The notes beneath the pieces were generated by a model. That model was not told the DNA's origin. It saw only the letters and a list, made by a program, of their open reading frames with translations, and searched no databases. Positions 32,263 to 44,505 of a DNA stretch of 64,000 bases are shown one piece after another. The DNA comes from Brachypodium distachyon (Eukaryota > Streptophyta > Magnoliopsida > Poales > Poaceae): positions 56,405,355 through 56,469,354 of the forward strand of contig NC_016131.3 in the NCBI RefSeq assembly GCF_000005505.3. The letters are read 5' to 3'. The number at the start of each line of letters is the position of its first letter. Positions within the stretch are counted from its first letter, which is position 1. A program made the position numbers and the translations under genes.

Positions 32263-35200
32263 TATAACATCTCAAATTTTCAAAACTCTACATATGCATT
32301 GCATCTCATAAGCATCATAGCACCTTTGCATTTAATCACATTTAAAACCCCAAAGTTAACCCAGAAAACCCTTTTACAAAAATGCTTTTATTTGATTTTG
32401 ACCTTTTTTTTATTGCTTTTGATTAATTGCTAACCCATGAGGGTTTCGGCATAAAAAGGGGTTTAATGCATATATAAAGCTATCCCATAATTTGGCTTTT
32501 GAATTTGTTTTGAAAAACAAATTATTTTGATAGTTTAAAAGGCCCTAAAGGCTAATTTATAAGCAAAAGTATTTTAAAATATTTTATTTTGAGGGAACTC
32601 TTGTCCCAAAAGTGAATCATATGAAAATATGATTTTACAAAAAAATTTGCAATTTATTTGGATTGATTTGGAGCTTTGAATCAAATTTGGTATTCAAAAA
32701 ATTTGAAACTCACGACCCCCTCTCTCTTTTCCCCCTCCACTCGAGCGAGATTACGCCCTTGTTTCGTCGTAATTTCTCACCGTTTCCGCCACTGCCGCCG
32801 CCTTCTCAAGCCCACCGCCGGCCAACCAAGAGGTCCGAGACGCCGCGCGCAGCTTGTGACGCGATTCGTCTTGTCTTTGGAGCTCCGCAGCCCCGTCGAC
32901 GTCGCCGCCCGAGCTCCACCGCCGGCCGCCGTTCTCCGGTCGTCCTTGGCGACACGTCCGTCGCTCCCGAGGGAAGCCGCCGCCACCACCGAACTCGCCT
33001 CGCCGAGCCGCGTCCGCCCCGCTGCTTCTCGAGCCCGAAGAGTCGCCGGAAACGCCGCGCCGCCGCTCCCCGTTGCCGCCGCCGATCGCCGGAGACCTGG
33101 CCGCCGCCGGTAAGCCCCAAACCCCCCTCTGCCGTCAGATCTCAATTGAACGGCCAAGATTAGAACACTAACCGAACCGGTACGGGCCACTCCCGCGCTG
33201 CCACGTGTCCCGTATAAAATTAAAACTTATTTCTCGGCCGAATTAAATGGTAACTTTGCAGAAAAGCCCCTCGAACTTCAAATCATCATATCTTTTAAAC
33301 CGTTTGACCAATTTTGGAGTTTTATACCTTTCTGGAATCCTCACAACTTGCAGAATCTTTTGGCATAGTTTAATTTTGACTTTGAACAACTTTACTAGAA
33401 GCCAATTACAAAATGCTTAATTATGGTTTAATATTCAAATGAATTATTTCAAACTAGTTTTGAGCATGTTAGCTTGTTGAAAAATATTTTGAGTATACTC
33501 TCTATCCATTAGGACCAGAGGGGAAATTATTTTGTAAATAATATTACCACACAAGTTTAATCTTGCTCCAAGCTTTACAAAAATCAAATAAGCTTTTATT
33601 TAAAGCTCATCTTTGTTTCATACAAAGTAATTACCTCTTTGTTAGCTTATAATTTGTCCAAATCTTTTGTGAGGCTTTCTAAAACAGAAACTAAACATGT
33701 TGCATTTAGAACCAACCTAAGAGTGCATCATCATGACAATTGCATCATAGCATGTTTTTGTATTGAATAGCATGTTTATTGTGTGTGTGTGTCTGTGTGT
33801 TTTCTTTTAATTTTAGATTGTGTGGATTGTGAAGTTTGTTGTTGCGAAGAGTGCGAGAGCTACCACAACCTTGGACAAGGCAAGTTCACTTTGATCATCT
33901 TCCAAATATTTTTACTATGCACGAGTCGTTTTATTAGTTGCATTAGGAATATTATTTGTACCTCTATGCTAGCTATAAATCCCAGGTAGTGTACTTTACC
34001 GTTGCCATTACCTTGCTACCAAATTGCCATCGATTGTAGTTGAATGCTAGGCTGTGGTAGTATCGTGGGGGGAAATTAATACATTATGATATTGTTATGC
34101 CTATGGAGAAATGAAATGTTTTATTAGAGTAAGGCAAAACAATTAATTCAATGAACCATCCTGGGTGGGCGGCTTTGAGAATTTTGAGGTTATGCAGCGT
34201 CAGGTCCATTTCTATGGGTCCCTCTGAGTCGACTCCCCGTGGATTCGGGGAAGGATCATCCATGGACGCCTCCCCGTGGATTCGGGGAGCGCCTGCGTTG
34301 CAAATGTGGAATGCCACCTGGGGTAACCGAGACTGGACTAGTTTCCTATTTAGTAGCTTCCAGTACAACCACAATGCTAAATGGGCTCTGGCGAGACAAG
34401 AGTATGTTGTATGAACCTAGACCCGAGGAATTGTACTGAGATAGCATGTGTAGGGGGAGCGTGATTCTCTCGTGGTTTAGGGAATTACCTCTGAAAATCT
34501 CGTAATCGACGCCGTTGCTACTCTACCCTGAGGACAGCAACGGATTAACCCGTCGGTTTCTTGTGGGGAATGTGTACAAACTCTCGAGAGTGTCAAAACT
34601 AAATACTTAGCCGTGTCCCCGGTTATGGACAATTATGAGCAACTGGATGTGGAGCTGTAAGGAAAGTCTCACTCATTCTAATTTCTTAATAAAATGAATG
34701 GTTTGAACTTGGGTTTAGGAGCATTGATGTGTCTACTCAATGTCCTTAGTTTAATAGGAGCATGGGTGTGTCTACCCCATGTCCAATAGTGATAAAATTT
34801 ATTTGATTAAAAGATAGGATTAAACAACTAAGCTTTTATGCAAATAGCTTTGAACCCCACCTCGCCACATTATGCATATACTTGGTAGGTTCTGTTATAA
34901 CTCCTAGTGATTTTGCCAATACATTCAGTGTATTGATCCTAGTGGCTACATCGTTTAATGATGCAGAAAGCTCCGACGAAGAGTAAGAGTACATTCTGGT
35001 TCTTCGGGTTACGGGCCTATATTCCAACACGCTCTCACTGTGGTGTTGATGTAGCCCTTGTATCTTCCGTTTTCCGCTGTTGAACAATTGTTTTATTTCC
35101 ATCTAACCCATGAGGTTATGCGAGTTTGTAAGTATTTTTAAATTCTGGATGATGCGTTATAATGTTGAGACGTTTGTTCTATGATATTATATCTTGAAAC

Positions 35201-35270
35201 TGTGTGTGCTAGTGAGTCGATCCAAGGACTATCACTAAAAGCACAGAGATCGAACCCGTGTACGGAGGTG
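32263..35270. mobile_element. About 3-kb insertion of uncertain class in the MADS spacer (LTR-like)
   Basis: The spacer homology stops at about 32262 and resumes at about 35271, so the intervening 3 kb was inserted. It opens TATAACATCTCAAATTTTC, resembling LTR starts of large grass gypsy elements (TGTAACATC). It contains a GC-rich CT/GCC tract (32710-33130) ending in a GCCGCCGGTAAG donor-like site, a (TG)n-T-rich acceptor-like site near 33815, and two copies of CTCCCCGTGGATTCGGGG (34233, 34271). No proteins are recognisable. I could not match clean terminal bases or a target duplication; a solo or partial LTR is my best guess. Confidence 0.45.
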
Positions 35271-36110
35271 GTAGCTTCGTATGCTCGTTAAACTAGTTGA
35301 AAGCAAAAAGATCTCCAAGATATAACCTCGACTCAAGAGACAAGCATCAGTCTCTTGCACCGGAGCACCAACAAAAAATAACAGCCTGAATGTCAGATTC
35401 AGTTGATATTATGGCAAACCTAAAAAAAAATTCCTTAATGGAGGCCAATGACTTTTGCCATTAAGCTACTAAGATAACAGAATTAAAAATATTAAAAATA
35501 TATGAATCCCATCTAAGTGATCCATTAATAGTATACACACCGTTACCAACACACACAGAATTGCCCGCAAATTTTGAAACTCTCCGTAAAAATAATTTAA
35601 ATTAAATATTTTTGTATCAGATGGTATTACAGTAAAGAACATAACAATTATTCAAGAGAAACGAATTGCATTGATCTCCAGGATGAAAAGAGGAACAGGT
35701 ATTTATAAAAAAAGTCTTAACTAACATATTGTCAGTCAAGCATTATAAATTCACTAACAACATGAGGTCTGCTCATTAAATTAGCTTGCGTCCAAAGGTG
35801 GAACCTCCACTGAAAAGAGCGTCAATAGTTGTTGCTTGCACGGGGACACCAACCAAATATAACAACCTCAATAGGATATTCATGTGATACTACAGTAAAC
35901 CGAGCTTTTTCTTCACGGACGCCAAGATTACTCTTATTAAATGAAACATAACACCAAAGATATGTTACTCATCTAGATGATCCATTAATAGCTTATACAT
36001 ACCAACAGAAACAATCGATCGCCCGCAAATTTGGAAAGTACTCTCGACTAACGTAAACTAAGTATTGTTTTAACATATGGGGCATTGCCATAGCTCATTA
36101 ATTACACTGA
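35271..36110. repeat. MADS spacer, segmental duplicate B (right part)
   Basis: Continues the spacer interrupted at 32262 and aligns with 27400-28250. It ends in 'gcattgccatagctcattaattaca'. No fourth MADS gene follows. Confidence 0.7.
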
Positions 36111-38239
36111 GAACAATGTTTCGAATATGTAATAACCATCCCATATGGACACAACCATTGTGAGGACCTAGGATTATGCAAACTTAATTAATGTTCCTCT
36201 TTCGGAGATTCAATTAACTGATGTACTCGTTTTCTCTTTTTTCTTTCTCAATTAATTGATTTATGAAGCGACACCAGGACAATATATAGGTCAGAAGGAG
36301 CACTTTTCCCTAGCTTGCTGTCATGTTGAGTTGAATAATTTAATTATGAACTCTATTTGTGACTGCAATGATATAAAAGTTGCGTGCATCGCATTGATGC
36401 AGAGTCAGGGTACGCTCTCCTTTCGGGAAAAAAGAAGAAGAAGATAAATGCTTCTTAGGCAACATGTTTACAACAGAAAGAGAAATGACACCTGAAAGTT
36501 TGACGGCTGGAGTAGATCAGCAAGCCCGGGAAGACCACGCAGTCACCAATCGGCTAAACAACAGCTGCAAGTGTTGCAAAAATGGAAAACAGATGAATCG
36601 CCGATTGCTAGATTGATCTAGAAAATACAATTAGATTGGTGATTGCTTTACCTCTGTGAGCACATCATCGCCGACGAAGGAGCACAAGTGCTCCGAGTGC
36701 TCTGTGAGCAAGAAGACGTTCCCCGCGGGTCTTCCTGCTGGTTCGACGGGCAAGGAATCGGCGACATCTTCCTCCTCTCTCTGGTCGAGCTCCGCCGCCT
36801 CGATTCCCCTTCTCCTTGTCAATGGGCTCCGCCGCCTCCACCAGGCCCTCTTCCCTGTTTGATTTCGTGCCCAAACCCTCTGGCCGCTCTCCCCCTCCGC
36901 CACCGCTTCTGCTTCACCACCGGCCACTAGATCCCCGGCCGGCATTGAACCCCTTGACGCCCGCAAGGATGAAGCAGTTGAGCAGTCTTCCGGCTTCGTT
37001 TTGGGGATAATGGACGATGTTGGAACTGAAACGTTCGAGGGGGCTATTTGCAAAACTAGAATGCCGGGCATCCTTCACCAGATTATCTAGCCAAAAACAA
37101 GAGGAAGCTAACTGAGCTAACTCATTTAGTGTATGCTCCCAGCTATCAAATGTATTTTTAATCATCTGCACACAAAATTGTCAAGTTAGACGCATTTAAT
37201 ACTCCATACATTTTCATGTACGACGACCAATCTGCACATACTCTCACAAGCTGATAGGGCAGCAATGTATTTTTCTCTTTTTAAAATTTCCTAGGAGTGC
37301 GCGTTAGTGTGCGTCAAAAAATTCCTTAATAGTGCATACACATATACTCTGGACCCGGGCAATCATCCTTCTTGCCCTGGCCCAGGGAAGCTATAGCGGT
37401 GTCTCTGGTGGTCACATCCTCAAGTGGAACGTGAGAAAATCGGTTGGACCACCTACATCTAGCGTCGACTGCAACATCGAAATGTTCACCAGGTCAAAGC
37501 CCTGCTCGGAAACTCTCACTGAGAGCCACTTTCTCGGGCTCTCGACCTCCAGTTCCACCACAAAAGTCAGAAACCTATACATTTGACAGGGCATCTTATG
37601 AGGTAGTACAACCCATAGACGAACGGTGTCTCACATACCCGTTGTAGTCATGCCTCACATACCCGAATGGTGTCTTACTCTCATGATCCGACACACTTCA
37701 TAGCTGCGTGTACCGGTCCATGCAAGCTCCTAAGGTACTAAATCAAAGGGTCCGACGCTGGCAGGACTGAGCCATTGCTACAAAATGTAAGAACAGAAGA
37801 TGCTAAACACATATAATAACTAATAATGAATTCAGGTGTCGATACAAGATATTCAGGGGCATAAAAGTACCGTTCATATTTGTTGTGCTTTCACTAATCA
37901 GCAACAGGAATATACAACGAGCTAGGGCTCAAAAGAGTGTCGTCACTCATGTGTCAACAGATGAAATGGAAACAATGATATACTACTGGTATTATTTCAG
38001 AACCATAACATACTAGTACGTAGAGTTCAGCTCACCATGACGACAAGGAACAATTTAATAGATTGCATGGTACATACGCTCGAAACATTACGGTGAGCGA
38101 TAAACGGCGCTAAAAGCAGGAAGAAAGATCCAAGCAGAGCATTGTACAAGAAAGAACTCAGTGGTCGCAGTTCCTACACAGCCTCGTGGGCTAGCTAGCT
38201 AGCTAGATCCTAATATTCACACACAGGACGATTTCAGAT
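36111..38239. other. Intergenic, GC-rich island without a recognised gene
   Basis: 36640-37070 is GC-rich and open in several frames on both strands (for example minus 37071-36631), but no frame matches a family I know. Codon-neutral GC richness explains the open frames. 37330-37660 likewise holds short unrecognised frames. PDV2 3' flank lies from about 38050. Confidence 0.4.
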
Positions 38240-40247
38240 TCAGCCTAAGCCATAGCTCGCACTTGGGGAGGCGAGGTTGGCACCGAAGGGGATCTCGACT
38301 CTTTCCTTCACTACACAGTGTGCCCTGCCATCTTCGAGCACCAGCACTTTCCCAGGAGGACATTGCAGAGTAGGAACCTGCTCTTTTGTCCTGGTTGCCT
38401 CTTTGCCGAAAAGACCTGCGATATCCAGATTTATGCCGCCCCTCCCTATCGTGGTCTTGTAACCAGCAGCCTTCATGATCGACACGGCGCCTACAACCAT
38501 GACTGCTGTTTTAGCCATCCATCCGATGAAAGATCTGATTCCTCCCCGTGAACCGCGGCTCGACGTGCTTGCGCTTCTGTTTTCAAGCCCGTTCGTCCTT
38601 GTACCATCTTGAGTCGTGCCATTAGAGTAACCAAAAGCACTGGGCGAGTGCATGGACTTGGACATGTAGTTTGTCGGATACAGATCATCAAGCACAAACG
38701 AATTGGTCACATGGCTCGAGTAAGGTGGTAGGATGAGACCATCATCATTTTCAATTTTCTCACCAGCAAAAGCAGCAGCCTCATGGATCACCTCACAGTC
38801 CTCTCCCTTGTATTCTTTGAGCTTTTTTAGGAGGGATGTTCGACTGCGATCAATCTGGCCAAGGATGTTTTCTCGCTCATATCTTTGCTGGTGTTGGAGG
38901 TCCTGGCAGTGGAATTAAGGTGTTAAGGTACTTCACTTTTTCCAAAAGAGAAGCATGTGACAAAAGTATAAACTTGTGTAGGAAACAATTCAGTCCTATA
39001 AGTCTAGTGTGGCAGAAGAGGTGAACAAACCAAGAACAGAATCACATGGAGTAATATGCAACGAAGATATCAAGGCAAAACCCATATTCATGGTACTTCA
39101 GCAGCAATTGAGTAATAATATCAAGGCAAAACCCATATTCACAGTTACAAGCGTCAGCAGGAAAACTAGCTTAGTGTGGCAAGTGCCATCCAACCAAGTA
39201 ACAAGTGAGCTAAAATAGTTTCTTCATAAGCAATTGAGTAATAATATCAGTGGCAACTATAAAATTGTAAAGTACCCTGGTTCCTGTTCTGCCTAAATTT
39301 GTTAATGCCACATACTATTATCTTACAGTAGAGATTTTGTGCAGCCAGAAAAGTCATGGGGGATTGAACCAGCAATACCATGAGCAAAATTCAGCAGAAT
39401 TTCACAGTTCAGTTACTAGAAAGTAGAAATTTTCACGTCAACATTGATTGCATCTCTATGCCCCCTCTTTTGTAATGGCAATTCCATATCAAAAAATACC
39501 ATCCTGTGCAACACACAGTAAAGTGCCCCCTCTTTTGTAATACACTGAAAACTGAAACTTCCCGTGTGCTGGGCAGAGCTACAAACTCTTTCTCCATGAA
39601 AACCACAGTCTAATGCCCGGTCGCTATTCTTCATTCATGTTCACAAAGAAATCTCTACCTATACTTATACGGTTTTACCTTCAACTATAAATAGTAAACC
39701 AGCATTGCTGATAGGACTGAGAAAAACCCTATCTTACAGTAACAGACTAACAGTAACACATTTTCACTCGTGGTCATGACCGGTCAGAACTCAGAAGTGA
39801 GACGCAGCCATCATGGTCATTAGTATACCACTGTACAGGACAACTAAATAAGGATTGTACTGCATAAACCCCAAACTTACCATACCAGCGACCAATCTAG
39901 TACACAAAAGAAGAACCAGCTACTAAAAATTGTACGGCAGAAGGCTAGAAGAGCAAAACACAAAACCCCATCTTTACCGACCGAAGGAACAGAGGCAAGA
40001 ACCGGACCTGCAGGGAGGCGAGCTGGAGCTCGAGCGACTCGAGCGCGTCGTTGATGCCGACCAGGCTCTCCACCTCCGCGTCCTCATCTCCCCCCTCCAC
40101 CTCGCCGCCTTCTTCTTCCTCGTCCTCACCGGCGCCCAATAGCGGCAGCTGGGGTCGGACGGCGGCGGCGGCGGCGCAGGCGGAGATCCTGGAGCGGAGG
40201 TCGGAGGCCCGCGCTAGGACGAGCCCTATCTCCTCCTCCCCTTCCAT
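38240..40247 (-). CDS. PDV2: Plastid division protein PDV2
   Basis: Exons 40247-40008 (80 codons) and 38902-38240 join in phase 0 to 300 residues. PDV2 is a single-pass outer-envelope protein that recruits the dynamin ARC5/DRP5B to the chloroplast division ring. The N-terminal half is a cytosolic coiled coil (EEEIGLVLARASDLRSRIS, SLVGINDALESLELQLASLQ, then RYERENILGQID and LLKKLKEYKG). A transmembrane segment lies around residues 210-230 (MAKTAVMVVGAVSIMKAAGY). The C-terminal intermembrane-space tail carries CPPGKVLVLEDGRAHCVVKERVEIPFG and ends in Gly (YGLG), matching the family's conserved C-terminal Gly that contacts ARC6/PARC6-type partners. An acidic Glu/Gly/Asp insert at about 38-55 is grass-like low complexity. 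The one intron sits after the LASLQ motif. Confidence 0.92.
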
Positions 40248-41421
40248 GGCCTTTCGGGGCACTACTGGCGGCGTCGGCGAGCAGTGGCAGCTGTTGGCGG
40301 CGAGAGGCTTGTTCTTGTGCTCGTCGTGGCTGCGTACGAGAGGGGGAGGGAGGCGTATCCAGAGTCTTTTTGTCTCTTGTTTCTGTCGAACTACCAGAAT
40401 GGGCTTGGGCCGGATAGTAAAGTAAGCTGGGCCTCTTGCAAAAGTAAGGATAGGCCTCGGCCGTATCATGCTCTGGCCCGTTCCATTACAGATACCGTCT
40501 GTAGTACATCTGGCGCAGTACAGATTCGCAACACATCGTCTCCACGCGCCCCCGACTGCTCCTGCCCGACTACTCTCCTTTCCTCTTTGAATCATGCGGC
40601 TAGGGTTTTGACGCCGCCGGAAGGCCTGCCTCGCCGCCGGTTCCTAGAGCCTCCGTTGTCGGGATCATCTGCTGCTGGTTCATGGAACTACCGCCGCCGT
40701 CTTGGCCGGCGCCGCTGCCGCGTGGGCTGTCGTCGTAGCTAGCTTGGTAGTTTAAGGCACTGGGTAGTACTGTGAGAACCACTTTTATGAAGGAGACGTC
40801 TTCAGAACCATTGTGATAAAGAAAACTGTGGTGAGCGGAAAATTAAATTCAAAAAACATCGTATTGTGCAAGCTCACTAATGATGCCAGTGGTTGAGATT
40901 CGTAGCGTGAATTATTGCGAGTACTACACGGCGTCCAAACAAAAAAAAGCTGAGTTCACCACTCCTGAGAAATTTAGCAGCCGAACATAAACGGAAGGCG
41001 TAAAAGCACGGGAACACGCAAACCCCACACTGGTCACGGCTCGTGGACGCACCCAACTCCGCCGTGCCCATCAAGCCCATATGTAAAAAGCCCACCTGTG
41101 ACTCCGCGCGGCCCAGCCTCCGTAATAACCTCGCAACGATAGCCTTATACCATCGATTTAATTCTGCCGTGTACCGCTCCAACTACGAATACGATAGCCT
41201 TATGGCGCGCGGATTTTTTCGATGAATCATGCCGGTGGAGTCCGCAATCACAGGTCGGCCGGATGCCGGTGGAGTCCAGAAATCTATGTCGATGAATTTC
41301 CTTGCGCTACGACACCTCCGGCCTGTAATAAATACCGGCCGCTAGCTTCCCACAATCTTCAACTTTTTTTTGAGAAACAATCTTCGACACCACTGACCCT
41401 TCTCCCTCCACGCAAACCACC
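40248..41421. other. Shared upstream region of PDV2 (-) and the GDSL gene (+)
   Basis: The two genes diverge here across 1.17 kb. The region contains the 106-bp repeat at 41035-41140. No additional gene is seen. Confidence 0.4.
41035..41140 (+). repeat. 106-bp direct repeat, copy 1 (upstream of the GDSL gene)
   Basis: About 90% identical to 45382-45487, with shared blocks GTGCCCATCAAGCCCAT and ACTCCGCGCGGCCCAGCCTC. The second copy lies in the proximal upstream region of PLAA. Confidence 0.85.
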
Positions 41422-42793
41422 ATGAAGATCGTCTCGATTCTTGTCCTTTTCTTCGTCACCTTCAATGGTACGTGCGGTCTGTTCCTGTCTCCTTAATTAT
41501 TGCCCAGCTTATCTCGATAATTTTGCTCTCGCTAATTTCTGTATCGATCTAATATACCATATGTGTAAAACATGTACAGCTGCTCGTGTCGACTCTCGGC
41601 CAAATCCTGATGATCGTCTCCGCCACCTCTTCGTCTTCGGCGACTCGTTTGGTGACAACGGCAACACACGACAGCCGCTGGTGGATGTCGTCCTGGGCAC
41701 GGACAAGGTCAACCAGGATACACGCCAATGGTTCTTTCCGTATGGCTCCTTCACCGATGGGCGCGAGCACCCCACCGGCCGCTTCTCCAATTACATGGTC
41801 CAATCTGATCTCGTTGGTACGTCTAGATCGAGCTACTTTCTATGTATTCCATCTAATCTAATAAGCTAATAATTGCTGCTGCCATACTTTAATCCTTGCA
41901 GCAAACATCATGGGGCTCGCCGTAGCACCTCCTGCGTACAAGCTCACGAAGAAGAACACATGGGACAAGTCCGGCATGACCTTCGCCGTCGGTGGAACCA
42001 ACGTGTTCCAGGCGCCTACTAGCAACAAGGCGGTGCCCACCCTCCGCGACCAGGTCGACAGGCTCGAGTCCCTCATCGTGGATGGAACCATCTCAAGGAA
42101 ACACGTCCAGCACTCCGTCGCCCTCATCGCCATCTCCGGCAACGACTACGTGTTGGTCGGCGACGCCGGTGGCATGAACATCGGCATCGGTGCTTTCGTC
42201 AAGAACGTGTCGACGGAGATTGTCAGCAACGTGCAGCGACTGCAGGAGATGGGGGTAGCCAAGGTTTTGGTGAACAACATTCCCCCCATCGGCTGCGCGC
42301 CGTCGCAGACCATGCCGAGCGGCTTCGCCAGATGCGACCGCGGAGGCAACAACTACGCGTCGGTCCAGAACAGAGACCTCAAGAGGCAGCTCAGAGCGAT
42401 GGATGACGTGCACATCATTGACCTCCACACGGCCTTCACCAACATCGTTGAGGGTACTACACACTACTAGCTACTCCAGTTCTGTTGTATGCGCTTTATA
42501 GCTTTGAACTTTACATGATACTGATGCATATTTTTTTAACGTATACATGTGTAGGTGAAAACACTGAGGTGTCGAGCTTCTTCGACGAGAGGTTGGCGCC
42601 ATGCTGCAAGAGCACGGATCCAAGTGGGTACTGTGGGCAGATGGGTGACTCCGACTCGGACTTCCGTTACACGCTCTGCAAGAATGCCGACAAGTACTTC
42701 TACTGGGACGAGATGAACCCCACGCAGGCTGGATGGGAGATTGTCATGGAGCAGTTGGAAGACCCCATCAAGAAGTTCCTAGAGCTCAATTAG
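41422..42793 (+). CDS. GDSL esterase/lipase-family protein lacking the catalytic His
   Basis: Exons 41422-41467, 41580-41816, 41902-42453 and 42555-42793 join in frame to 357 residues. Residues 1-17 are a signal peptide, so the protein is predicted to be secreted. Block I reads FVFGDSFGDNGN with nucleophile Ser38. Block III reads ISGNDY with the oxyanion Asn, and NNIPPIGCAP is the usual plant GDSL segment. In Block V, where plant GDSL enzymes have DxxHP/DxxHI, this protein has WDEMNPTQAGW. Asp330 is present but the His position is Asn333 (AAC at 42716-42718, one base from CAC). Family members hydrolyse acyl or acetyl esters of lipids, cutin or xylan; without His this one may be inactive or use another base. 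Cysteines in the last exon follow the family pattern. Confidence 0.88.
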
Positions 42794-43319
42794 ATCCATC
42801 ATTAGCTAGATATATACACAAGTAGTCTTTATAAAATTTTATTTTATTTAGGTTCTGGGCACCCGTTGGTGCCACATCTGTTTAATTAGTTCAGCAGGTT
42901 AGAGTTGATTTCTAGGCGAGTATTCTGGATTTGCATAAACGTTTTGGTCAACACATCCTGTTCGTTGGTCATGAGTCAACAAGGCTTATCTTGTCCTTAT
43001 TTTGGTAATGTTCTGAAAATTATATTTGAACCGAATTGCATTTTAGGTTTCTTTCGGCTAGACACTGGTATCATGCATGAATCCAATCAAACGAGGATGG
43101 AAGATAAATCAACTGACGCGTTACAGCTTTTGTCCCATAGTTTTTTCTAGTAGATCATAATTTGTTTCAGATTTTATGAGGAACGTTAAGGAAAACTTTC
43201 AACAGCTGGATGACGCATCTGGCGCCACAGCTAGCTATCGGATGACAATGAGTATCGACCAAGCGGCAGCAGATTTGCATACGCTTCCATCTCTTGTCTT
43301 AGATGCGTGTATTCATTTG
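42794..43319. other. GDSL 3' flank
   Basis: The 3' untranslated region and ordinary AT-rich spacer up to the inverted-repeat element. No gene is seen. Confidence 0.4.
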
Positions 43320-44505
43320 AGTAAATTGTGCAGAACCACCGTAATTCAGTGAAGTTGTTGCACATATCACTGATTTGATCGATTGCGGCCAATAAGCGCG
43401 TTTCTGACCGACCGGGCCCACATGTCAGGTTGATCGTCAGGTGTCCAAGCCTTTCTCTCCTCTCCCGCTGACTGCGGGCCCCACTATTGTCCTCCTCCTC
43501 CTGTTCGTCCCGCCGGTGCTCTTCATCCCGTCGCCGTCTCGTCCCCGCCCGACGCCCTGACCATGCCACCTGCAGCCCTGCGCGCCGCTACTGTGCCGGC
43601 GCGGCCCCTGCAGCCCCGCGCCGCGCTGCTGCTCCGCCGCGGCCCCTGCCGCCCAGCGTGCCGCTGCTCCGCCGCCCCGCGCTACCCCTTGCCGCCTAGC
43701 GCACCTCTGCTGCAGCCCCTGCGGCGCCCCTGCCACCCCGCGCGCCATCGCCCACACTGCCAGGGACGAGGCGGGCGGCTTCGCCGGAAGTGGAGAAGAA
43801 GGAGGGAGGGAGAGCTGGGGGGAGAAGAGGGGGCGGACAGCGTTAACGTCAGTCAGCCGCCGCGCGCGCGTGACCCGTTCTGCGAGCCGTAGGGACTCCG
43901 GACTCGCGACAACGCCGACGTTCCTCCCGTTCTCATGGAGCCTGGCCTCCCTCTCGCGGATTAAGCCCGCGGCCACCAAGCCAAAGAAGAAGCAACTGGT
44001 GCCTGGGAGGCTGGGATGGCCACGTTGGGGAAGAAGAAGCAACCGGCGGCGGTGCCTGTGCTGATGTTTGCCGGCCACTTCTTGGAGCTTGCCTACTTGC
44101 TATGCGCCTGTGCTGCTGCTTGCTTGCTGTGCTGCTAGGGCCGCTGCTGCTTGCTCCTGTGCTGCTGTTGCTTGCTCCTCTGACCGGAGAGGAGTTATTG
44201 ATGGTGGTGGTCTCAAGAGTACAAGCCGGACAAACCTAACTTGACACAGCTAACGCCATCTCGATCCAGTCAACCTGACATGTGGGCCTGCTCGGTCACA
44301 AACGTGTTTATACGTCGCAATCGACCGAATCAGTGCTATGCGCAACAACTTCACTCGGTCACAAACGTGTTTATACGTCACAATCGACCGAACCAGTGCT
44401 ATGCGCAACAACTTCACTGAATTGCGGTGGTTTTGTGTGAAAATTAGTAAAAACGGTGATTTTCACAACAAGTTACTGAAATGTGGTGGTTCCGTGCAAT
44501 TCACT
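43320..44505. mobile_element. Mutator-like element with long inverted ends and GC-rich cargo (Pack-MULE candidate)
   Basis: The left end reads AGTAAATTGTGCAGAACCACC then TCAGTGAAGTTGTTGC and a CGATTGCGGCC..ACATGTCAGGTTGA stretch. The right end, read on the other strand, gives AGTGAATTGCACGGAACCACC, then TCAGTGAAGTTGTTGC and ACATGTCAGGTTGA. Inverted similarity covers over 100 bp. The right arm has a second internal duplication of ~63 bp (44293-44420). The arms resemble grass MULE ends (AATTGCAC..AACCACCAC). The interior (43440-44260) is GC-rich, has no transposase, and is open on the minus strand (44078-43437), which is how captured gene fragments look. A convincing 9-bp target duplication was not found. 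Confidence 0.6.

Noticed and set aside
32663..33163. 166-codon Arg/Pro-rich frame
   Set aside because: Low-complexity GCC/CGC translation in a GC-rich leader-like stretch of an insertion; no family match.
36631..37071. 146-codon minus-strand frame in a GC-rich island
   Set aside because: Several frames are open on both strands at once and none resembles a known protein.
43437..44078. 213-codon minus-strand frame as a gene
   Set aside because: It lies between MULE-like arms and is low-complexity. Treated as possible captured sequence, not as a functional gene.
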